A stretch of DNA of 64,000 bases from Spisula solida (Eukaryota > Mollusca > Bivalvia > Venerida > Mactridae): assembly GCA_947247005.1 (NCBI GenBank), contig OX365947.1, positions 36,784,760 to 36,848,759 on the forward strand. The letters are read 5' to 3'. The notes under the pieces were generated by a model. That model was not told where the DNA came from. It was given only the letters and a program-made list of their open reading frames with translations, and did no database searches. Of this stretch, positions 47,401-59,400 are shown piece after piece. Position 1 is the stretch's first letter, and each line of letters starts with the position of its first letter. The translations under genes were made by a program, and so were the position numbers.

Positions 47401-50400
47401 ATTCCAAATAAATATTACTATAAGAATAAGTGAGTAAGGTAACAAATAAAATATTGCTGTTTATGCAAAATTACTTTTTGGTGAGTCAGGTTTGTTTTGT
47501 AATATTTGTTTATTGTGTTTTCATGTGTTTTCGCGACATGTACGTGCACATGTTCAATGAAGTATATCTTAAACGTTCATGCCAAATTTAACAAAAATAA
47601 AGACAAATTTCGCGAAAAAGACATGTCGGTGACACTTTTTTTTATTTCATAATTTTGAAGATTCATATCATTTGAATTAATTAACAAAATATTTTAAAAA
47701 GTGAAGCGTTGGAAATGTTTTTATAAGGCTTTGACCTTGGTGCTATTTTGCTGCATACATATGGAGAGGGTGGGGTAAAAGACCAAATATTAGACCAAAA
47801 TAAATATGTCATTTTTGGTTTCTTGGTCTTGTATAAAAATGTGTATTATATATGTTATATTGGAACATATTTTATTATTTAAATCACAGACATCAAATAA
47901 AGATATCATATTTGAACATCACCGCCAATTTACTAATTTCAATAAAATTACAAAAATAATGAAACTTCAAAAAGGGCTGATAACTCGGAAAACGGTCTCG
48001 GTGACCTAATAGTTTTTTTTTCATCAAAGTTTGTGTTAGAATTGTATACTTCACTTCCTGACAACAGTTGAATAAAATCGGAACATGGGAGCCATATCGC
48101 TCCAACATCGTTAAGAATGTTTTAATTTGCTATGTCTGTCACTTGTATACAGACATTGCAATATCATAACAATGTATTTTATTGTTTTAAACATCAAATT
48201 GGAGAAAAGGACAGTTAAAACCAATACCTTATTTACAAGTTACTTGTAAATTAATACACATGATATGTATTAAAATAAGACATTAATAAGAGTAATTGCA
48301 ATGTTTATGTATACAATGTTATGTAAAAAATTACTAACCTGAGTAATCCATTTATACGACAGACATGCACGAAATGAATGAGTAAAAGATTAACAGGAAC
48401 TATCACTAAATGTAATAAATAACCCATGGATGATATTTGACACCGTTACGCAAGCATCAGCCCCCGTGTTCGAATATACAGTAAAACTTCGTTATCTCGA
48501 GGACCCATCGGGATAATCCAAATGCTCGAGATAAGCCAGGTGCTCGACATATCAGAAGTCTATTATATGCAACATAGAGCAATTTCGCCGGGACTTTGTT
48601 CGACATAGACCGGATGCTCGTGATAAAGAAATTTGTTCGCATTTGATGAAAACGAATCGAAAAACGAACAAAACACCTCACTGATGTTTACGCATTAGTT
48701 TGTTGATGTTACAGTTCAATCATGTGTGAATTATATAGCTCACAAAGCATGTTGGATGGAAACATAGCGATTTAAAAAAAAATACTCAGTGTGCGATATC
48801 GAGAGTGGTTAAAATTGCTTAGTTGCACCAAATCTTTCATAAAGCAACCGTCAGTGGCTTTCTATTACATCAATACTTGATTAGGTTGAAAAATCACGAT
48901 ATACAAACATTTTAGCCCAATCTGTGAGGCAGCACCTTTAAATTTCAAAGACAAATACAAAAAGGATGTGTTTGTTTTGATTGAATATGGTTAACATCTC
49001 ATCGTGTACTGATCAAATTCAATATTTTCATTAGCGCGTGGCGCGAGTGAAAATATTAAACTTTTTTATTTTATTTATTTTATGCTTATCTGGTGTCAAA
49101 ACCGGTAATATTAATGCCAAAAACCCACTGTGGTTTAAAATTCAATTCAAAATCCGCCATCTTAGATTATGTGAACAATTTGACATTTTATCATACACCA
49201 ACTTGTAGGAAATGGTCTAACTACGAATATGAACCCCGCATGACATGTTGACGTTCAGTAATAAATTTAAAGTAGTTCCTGTGTGGGGCGGAGCTTATAT
49301 CAGTCACAGTGTGAGTGATAACCAGTGACTGGTATAAGTTTTATAACTTTTATTTCACTGATAGACCTCCATATCTTATCAATTAGCATGAAATAAATAA
49401 GTTTTAATACACTGTTACAGAAATATTGTGCTTAATAAATTAAGGCTTGGTTTTGAGCTTGATCCTGAATGACTGAGATAAGTTTCAGTTTCAAGTACAA
49501 AACAGCTCTTTTTATCAGAAAATAACTGTTTGAAGGTTCGTAATCTGTTATTTAGTAGATATCCAGGTGTCTGTAAATGCTCTGTAAATACATTTTCAAA
49601 CTTAACAAATACCTTCAAAACTAGCAGAAACAGAATTGAGCTTTAAAAGCCTGATCTTAAAACCGAATTCTTTGTGCACACAAAATAATTATGTATCGCG
49701 ATACACCGCTTCTCAGTTCTGTCAGATCCATATGAAAACAGTACCATGTTGACAGAAGCATTCTTTTTCTCTTACACATTTCGTCCGAGTGTGTTTTTTA
49801 TCAATACATTTGTAGACATTTTTTGGAAACCATTTAATATTTGTCTTAGAGTGATTATTTTTAATTATTGAGTATTACTATTAAAACTAGTTTTAGCCGT
49901 AGTATAGCTCAGAGAATTTGACATGATCCTGACCTTTATGCATGAATATATTACAAGGTTCTTGCGTTGAATATATAAATGTCCGCGAGCAAACCGTGCA
50001 ATATCGATCCTTTAGATTTGTGTTGGTATTACACCTCGAGCGTTTTCGTGATATAAGTGCGTTCAAAGTCAAATGAGAACAGTTATAAACATAAACTCGC
50101 CCGACGGGTAAACTTGATATGGGTTCGATATCAAATAGTGTGCAAATCTCATTCCATATTTCAAAAGCGCTGTAGTGTAGTGGATAAACCCTCACTTCCT
50201 TCAAGCTTCTATTTTATTCTGAGTTGTAGGTTCGATCCCCACTTCGGTCAACTTTTTTATTGCATGTATCCATGTTATAAAGTCTTATGTTATACTGCTA
50301 TTTTAATGAATCGATACTTCAAAGTGATCAAAATTTCATGTTGTACTGTAGTGAATATATTAAAAATGATTGTATGAGTGTTGAAACGTTTCTGTATATA

Positions 50401-53400
50401 AAAATGAAATAATTGAAATACGACTTGATAAAGAATGAAAACCTAACACAAAAAGTCTACGTACTGCATACCTTACTTCGTGTATGTTATTATATAAATT
50501 ACAAATAAAAAATAAGGTACATGTTAAAAGATAAAAAAACCTCTAAAATTTAAGTAACTTGGATGGGTGTCGAACCAGTGGCGAGATTGAACAAAATAAT
50601 TTGTATAATAGCGGCATGCTTACACACTCGACTAACGAGACGATGTGAAAACTCGTTTTAAAGTATTATACTATTGATTGAAGGTATCTGTTTTATTATA
50701 TAAAACATAAGCCTCCCCAATTCTTTTGAATGGGACAGTTCCCTCATTAGTATTACTTATTGAACCGACAGTACTTCATGCTTAATGAAAACATACACAC
50801 GGGATTATAAATATAGACAACAAATCAGCTGTTATATTATGCAAATTCAAGTTCGACAGGCGTGTCAAATTCTCTATTTGTTTTAAAGCTCATTGATTGG
50901 TTAGGCTAGGTCATGTGACAAAGCGGTCTCAAAAAATAGCGTAGCGCTAAAATCCCGTACTGGTCGTACCTGACCGTACTTAGTCATGAGTGTAGTAAAC
51001 TGCTTTCCAATGACATAAAGACTTTTATGTGTCCATAAAATGTTATATATACACCTACATATTTAGGGAAATCAACCATGCTGCATAAATTATTCACGGC
51101 TTAAAAAATATGGTCGAACTGTACGTATAGTTCGCCGGAGATAACGCTAGCCTTTGTTTACAAATAAAAATGAAAATTAAATACATTTTCGATATTCATT
51201 TTTGTTCAATCTTGTACATATTATACAGTACACTTTTAATAATATACTCCTTAAATCTACACTGACAACTGGCGGTCAGTCGACCGTGCAGTGTTTATAA
51301 TTTGCTTTCTTTGTTTATTGATAAGGCTAGAGTTATCCCCGGCGAACTATTACATGTATAAACCGATTTCGATAACATGGATTTCTCGGTTCAGCGCATT
51401 CAAAGCGTTTAGGGGAGCATGTGTTGTTATCAGATTAGAGCAAAGTTGCATCAATTTACTAGATAAAATCAGTATATACTCAATAGCCTCTATGGCTAAG
51501 TGGATATGTGCGTTGACATAATTATGCCCCCCATCTTTGATGAGGGGGTATATTGCTTTGCACATGTCTGTCGGTCGGTCTGTCGGTCTGTCGGTCGGTC
51601 GGTCGGTCGGTCGTCTGTCTGTCGGTCGTATAAAATGGTTTCCGTTCAATAACTCAAGGACGCTTTGACCTAGGATCTTCAAACTTTACATGGATGTTGG
51701 TCAGCAACATTAGATTGACCCCTATTGATTTTGAGATCAGTAGGTCAAAGGTCAAGGTCACTGTGACCTTTACTATTTCTGACTTTTTAAATGGTTTCCG
51801 TTCAATAACTCCAGAACCCTTTGACCTAGGATCTTCAAACTTTACATGGAGGTGGGTCAGCAACAGTAGATGACCCCTATTGATTTTGAGGTCAAAGGTC
51901 AAGGTCACTGTGACCTTCACTATTTATGACTATTGGGCTGCCATGGGGGCATACGTGTTTTACAAACATCTCTTGTTATATTTGTCGTTTGAAATCGTTG
52001 GTTTTGAGTTCAAGCCCAGCAAAAGTCGTCTTTTTTACTTTGCATAATTTATCATATTATTTTATTTTTTATTCGATATACTATTTTATAGATCAATATT
52101 CAATATATAAACTTGTTCGTCTGGTACGATGTTTAATCATTCTGCCTGCATGTATTTTACATTCTTTGTGGGAGTTTTGATTTCCTGAGTTAACTTTTTT
52201 CTTACCATGAATTTAAGTTCATACATTTTATCATAATGATACCATAAAACAGAACAAAACAACAATTTAATATAAGCAATGAATTATTTTTATGCGTTTT
52301 TAAAAATATAGAGACAGTGTTGGGGTTGAACCTAAAACTTTATTCCATTGGTATTTGAAACTATCTGCTCTGCCAACTGCGCTATGATTGCAATTGAAAA
52401 ATGTGTGCTTTGTGTAGCTTAATAAAGAGTTTGTATGTGTGTTATCAAAGCTGGATCACCTGTATTATGTTTATGTTATAGCCTTCGCATATAAACAAAC
52501 GGTCAGATTATCGAAATCGGTCTATATACAGTCCGTTTATTCACTTTGTCACTTGTATACAAATACTGCAATATCATAACATAGTATTTTTATTGTTCTA
52601 AACATTTTCATTTGAGAAATAGGCAGTAAAAACCAATACCTTATTCACTAAAGCACATACAAATACCATACACAAAGGATATATTAAATTGAGACATTAA
52701 TAAGATAATTTGCAATCTGTATGTACACAATTTTAATTGGTCTGAATAACCGTGTTATACTCGTATGTACAGTTAATACTAAAACAAATAAACGAATGAA
52801 TAAAACATTTTTTTAAACAACATCGTTACAACTAATATTTTTGTGTAGAGTTGGTATAATATATTTCATTTACTTATGCAAACATTTGTATCCGTACGTA
52901 AAGTAAATTCCTAATGTTATTAATATTATATGATTTTTTTACTACAAAAGACATTTACCGATTCTGAAAAGTGAAAGTGGGTTAGATCTATAGAAAAATG
53001 AGTAATTAAGAATTGCAAGCAATACAGAAGTCCCCTACCGGTTTGCAGATGTGTCTGTTGCCATAGAATCACAATATTTTTAGACGTGCATAATCCGCTT
53101 ATTTGCCCCTATCCACATACCAAGTTTCATAATCCTAGCTTGGAAACTGTTTGAGTTATGTCAGGATCCAGATTGTTTGACGGACGGACTGACGGACGGA
53201 CAGACGGACGGAGGGCAAAACTATAGTCCCCTACGGTCAAAAACCGGTAGGGGACTAATAAATACTTACCACACTTGGCCTCATAAGCAGTCGCAGAATT
53301 ATAGGTACAAATATTTCTTTTCCATACGTCATTTGTATCACCGTCGTTATCTGAAATTTATAAAGGTATACTTAGTATCATTTAATTTCGTGGTCTGCGT

Positions 53401-56400
53401 AAATGCGGGGCTTTTTAATTTTTGAAGAAAAACATTTATACCAATGTCTAACAAACTATAAACTAACACATGTCAACTACATGTACACTCTATAACAAAA
53501 GGGCACATGGTCGCTCATCTGTCATGTCAGAGTAATGCATTCAGGCCCATATTGTAGGTAACCTGGCTTATCATTTACAATTTCTGACTTAGATGCAGAC
53601 ACCCGGGACTTTAACTTTCGACAGCTGAAACACATACTTTCAGCGGTTCATTTTTTTGTTCACTTGTGTGTTGGCCATTGTGTCGTGTAATTGTGGTCTG
53701 TGTTGTTTTTATATTTTCTGTGCTCGGCTGTTTCGGTTCAGTGCTGCTTGTACCGCAATCGGGACACCTCGGACAATCTCTACGAATCATCTCTCGGGTG
53801 TAAATAGAACGTCGCCATTTTTTAACGTCTTTCGCCATGACGTCATCATGACAGATTTAAACAGTACTTCAATGGAATACACGCCCATCAAGCAATCGCT
53901 GCGTTGCTGCGTGTTATGCTCAAATTGTGTAGCGAAATAGTATTGTTTAATAAATAAAACATCTTTTGAAATTTCCGCTGCTGATAAGTTACGGTCTATT
54001 TTCTTCGGCCCATTTTCTTCTGCGTAGGATTTAAGAAAGAAAGCTTCTGGATTCATACGCTTGATACATCCGAGGTAGTTTAATCCGTAAAAATGCCGTA
54101 CGAACCGTTCCGATTGCTTGTACCGTCCAAATTATTACCTTCTTCTACAATATTTTAACCAGCATCTTGTTATTTACATCAGATGAAACTCGATTTAGAT
54201 TCTATCTATACGAAAAGTCTGCATATTTTCATAATTTGACCTAGTGGCATTGTTTTGACCCAAGATTAACAATATCGAATTAGGACTTGAACTGGTTCAA
54301 ATGATCATTATGACCGCGTTTTATAATTAAAAGATGAAATGTTTTTCCTGTGATTATTGTGGCCTAGTTTTTGACCCCAAATTATCCAATATCGTATTTG
54401 ACCTAGATTTTGTTGAGATAATCATTGTGGCCATGTTTCATAAAGATGATGCCAAAATTGTAACCTCTAGTGTTTACCCAAGTAAATTGTAGACAGACAG
54501 ACAGACAGACGGACGACGGACAGACGCCTCACGACGGATGAAGAGTGATCACAATAAGATCACACTTTCACTTTGTGACAGGTGAGCTACAAAACAAGTA
54601 ATCAAGAATTGCAAGCAATATAGAAGTCCCCTACCGGTTTGAAGTCATTTCAATGTTTCTGTTGCCATAGCAGCCACAATGTTTGTCAGAAGTAAAATAT
54701 ATGTAGACATGCATAATCCCCTTATTGCCCCTTATCCACATATCAAGTTTCATAAACCTAGCTTGGAAACTGTTTGAGTTATGCCAGGATCCAGATTTGG
54801 GCATATTTTCACTCTTTTTGTCGCCAAAGCAACCACAATATTTGTCAGAATCACAATATTTTTAGACGTGCATAATCCCCTAGCCACATACCAAGTTTCA
54901 TAAACCTAGCTTGGAAACTGTTTGAGTTATGCCAGGATCCATATTGACGGACGGACGGACTGACTGACGGACGACATGACTGACCGGTCAAAAACCGGTA
55001 GGGGACTAATAAATCATTTATTGTTCTCAATGCAAGAGCATGTGCTCCTTTGCTATCCTCGTTTACAGGAGACAATAGGCACAATACTGTAAAATAATGT
55101 AATTTCCTTGGAACAAAATTTCGTGATTTTGGTGAAATCAAAATAATGAAATAATAATACAAGGCTGGTCCATTTATCATCAAAACATTATATGCAATTT
55201 TTTTTTCCAGTTTTCCAATTTTTTTTTGAAAAATTAATGCCAAAAAATTGGGCAGGAGGGTCCGAGTAATGAAAAATAAAAGAACTCTGGTCTAAATAAA
55301 AATTCTAAGTTAAAAATGAACAATCAGTCCATCAATACTATTGATAGAGTTTTTTTTTTTTTTTTTTTTTTACAGGGGAGATAATTTTATTTTCCTCGTC
55401 AATAGGTAGATGTGGGTCGAGGGCATCCCACATACTACCGTACAACATGTAGAATAATTGTAAATGAATCATACACTAGTATAATATACATACATTCATT
55501 CATTCATACATACATACATACATGTATACAAGTGTTGCAACTTATATACATGCTTACACATATAGCATTACAAAAATCCCCTGTTTGTTTGTTTTTGGTG
55601 GGTACAGGTACTTTTTTGATAGAGTTATCCCATCTTATATACAGAATGAAATACTCAGTGACATATCACTGTGATCACGTATTTTAAGTTAAAAATCAAT
55701 ACCTCTTTAAGATATCACAGACTTTGACAAAAAAGCAAATATTTTAAGTGGCCAAGGGGCAATAACTCAGATAAAAGCAACTCTGAGCATTACCTTCTCT
55801 GGTTTTTCGCCATAAATAAGTATAGCAAGTTTCAAGATAATATCTTTGATAGTTATTGAGCAATGTACAACAAAAATGACCAACATTACTAAGTTTAAGT
55901 CTAAAGTTTTCGTAAGTGTATCAGCTAAACAGGAGAATCATTAGTATTAATGTTTTACAAAGTTTAAAATCATTATGTAATGAGCTACAATAAACACAAA
56001 GAAAATATGTGAAACTCATTTTTTTAACTTAAGTCAAAATATTTAAGTTTTCCCTAAAAATGCTTTGTAAGTGCCAGCCCTGGGTACTGTTTTATCAAAG
56101 CACTTACGATAAGCTTATAGTAACGCTAAAATTTAAACCCTATGCAATTCCTTAACAGTTGCAAATATTTGTTAGGGGGTCTTTAATAGTAATGACGTTT
56201 TAGTTAATCCATTCCTTCAAACCACATATGTTCCCATTGTGTATTTATTCAAGAATAATGAAGAATTTAAATTTGTGAGAGTAATTTTACGATTGACGTA
56301 AGTGCTTTGATAAAACAGTACCCTGGTGCTTTTGTTGTAATTGTGGCTATGGCTTCTTACCTTTTACTGCGAATACGTAGACTCCTGTAAGAAAATTTTC

Positions 56401-59400
56401 ACATCGACAGTTAGTGTTATCTTTCCAGGATTCACTATCTGGCGGGCACGGCTTCGCATACTCCCGGTTTCCGCTGTAACGCCCATTGATAAATGGCTGA
56501 GGAAATAAATAATTCTCTGGTAAATATACAAATGCTGAGGTGATCAGAATGTAAATAAAAATGTCACAAGAGTATTGATTAAGAATTTAAAGATTTACAT
56601 TATTTCTATGCCCATCTAGATTTTTTTATATAAGCATTATTATATCCTTTTATATACAAATTTAAATACATGTGTACTGTTAAAGTCACATTATCTCTCC
56701 CAAAACTTTTTTCTCGAACGTCCAGTAAAAAGACTGTATACAAATAATTAGGATGTTTTTCACAAATGACTATGATTGACGACAGAATGTCAGCTATATC
56801 TGTCAAAAACGTATGCCAAAAATCACATTTTGTAAAATGTATGGATGACAAAATACTAATTTTGCAACAGTTGCTCCCCTTAGACTTTGAATTATGTATT
56901 CATTGTTAATATGTCGTTATTTTGTTTACAAACCAACCGGAGGCTTTATTTCGTTTTCTTCCATTTTATGGTGTTTTCCAACTTTCGGACTCAACTAAAG
57001 TGCTGAAAAGGCATAATTCTGCAGATAGGTTTCCAAGTTATTGCTTTTTGAAAATAGCCATTTAAGGCATAATGGGACTTTAAAGAAAATCTTTGAAGAT
57101 TTTAAATAGATATACGAATAGGGAAAAGACGAATTTTGACAAATCAAGACAAAAAATGTAAATTATGAAAGAGTTCCACCAAACAACTACGAGTATTTCT
57201 GTAAAATTATTTTAATTTGGCCAGTGGTTGATTTTTGATAGTTTTTCCGATCAAGTTATAATATTCATATATTTCAATTGTTTTAGGTATTACTAGAAAG
57301 GATTAGCAATGAGCATATCACCCAATTTATAACGAAAGCCATCAAGTACTTTTAGAGGAGCAGAGTTTTAAGGATTTTAATATATAGAGGATATTTGTTT
57401 GTTTTGATTGAATATGGTTTATATCTCATCGTGTAGTGATAAAATTCAATATTTTCAAGAGCGCGTAGCGCGAGTGAAAATATTAAAGTTTTATCACTAC
57501 AAGATGAGATATTAACAATATCCAATCAAAACAAACAAATATTCTATTTATTTAATGCTTTTATGGTGTCAAAACTGGTACTATTTAAGCCAAATTACCA
57601 TTGTGGTTAGGCTACGTATGAATATGTTATTCCATTCATATTTCACTTCAAAATCCGCCATCTTGGATTATGGTGAATAGGTGAAAACGACCTTTTTGAG
57701 AATTTTGCGTTAAATCATACACCAACTTGTAGGAAATATTCTAACTAAGAATAAAAACCCCCACATGACATGTTTCCGTTCAGTAATAAAAAAGTTACAG
57801 ACATTTTAGTGTTGAGATTTTGGTAAATTAAAGTAGTCCCTATGAGGGGGCGGAGCTTATATCAGTCACATTGTAAGTGATAACCAGTGACTGATATAGG
57901 TTTTATTTCACTGATAGAACTCAATATCTCATCAGTTAGCATTAAATAAGATATTATATTACGCGCCCTACACCTGACGGCCATGTTTATAGACGACACA
58001 AGACAAAAAATTCTTTAGAGGGTCATCTACATGATAGAACTATTTTTGTGAAATAATTTTAAAATCTGGCCAGTGGTTGATTTTTTCAGCGTTAGCTGTC
58101 TAGCTTGAATATTGACCCACTTTCAAAACCAATGAAATGTTTGTGAATATCTCCGCACCGTTTAGATTTTAAATTGTGATTGGTGAAAATATAGTAAAGT
58201 TAACATAAAAAGTTAGATGCTGATTTGTATGTTTTTGTATTCGTAGTGTGTTGAAAAGTATAGTGGTCTATAGAGTGACAAATGTCCGCTAGTTTTTTCC
58301 AAGCTATGTAGCTCTGTTAATGCGCATGCCTTACCATGACCTCGGTGACTCATCGAAAACAGCCATGCGAACACATTCGGATGTTATCGGCTACCGCAAA
58401 CACATGTTGACATAAACAGGGTTTTGATTTACATTAGCAGAGCGCAACAATGCCGAGTAATACGTAAACATGGATTGTTTTATAACTTTTTACTATTACA
58501 TTATTTATCTTGCTTCTTTCTTTAAATACAATATCAGGACAAGAATAACAATAGCATGTAGTGTACATTTTTACAAAACAGTACGCATATACTATCAGTG
58601 TAGCAATATCACGTGACTTTTGACAACAGTTACAAGAAGAAATTGGTAAACATTGGAAAATAAAAAAGCCATAAGTATTTTATTTCTTTATGGATTTCTA
58701 TGAAAAATACGCCACGCTAAAGGGACAATTCTTTGCTTTCCATGATGTATAAAATCTTTTTCCGCGGCTCTGTCGTTTTGTCCATTACCTTGTGAAACCG
58801 TGGAACGTGTAGGTTTCACAGGGTAATGGAAAAACCGGTAACTGCTTAAAAAGGTCTTATATTTCACTGAAAGCAAATACTTTTCCCCTTAGCGTGGCGT
58901 ATATTTTATCGAAATCGATGAAGAAATAAAATACTTATGGCTATATTTGTGCTCCAATTTTTACAAATTTCTTTTTGTAACTGTAGTCAAAAGTCACGTG
59001 GTATTGCTACCCTGTATTATGATACTTGCCGGTCATTTGAGAACTATTTCGTTTGCGTCATAACTTATTTATATCGGTTATACGGTTGGAATTGCGTAGA
59101 AAGAAGGCAGTGACTAGGGAACCGGCACCGGACGACTAGACAGCGAAATTATTCGTTCGGCACCGGTTCGCTAGCAAACGGTACGTGCATTGGCTAGGGA
59201 ACCGTCATTTTATTTTTATTCATTAGGCATCCGAAATTTTCCCGTTTCCCAGGAAACGTATCATATTTGTGCTGGACATTTCTCTGTCACAATGGATGGA
59301 TGTCTCTCACAAAGTTTGTCTGCTTCGATATATTTGTGAGTGGCTGATTTACATCTTCGAGTCAAAAACCACTTGACATCTTTTGCAAATGTATTGAAAA

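Noticed and set aside
48330..48400. Possible extra ZP exon ending CTCAG|GTTAGT on the minus strand
   Set aside because: No acceptor or stop-free frame of plausible length upstream, and exons C and D already match in phase without it.
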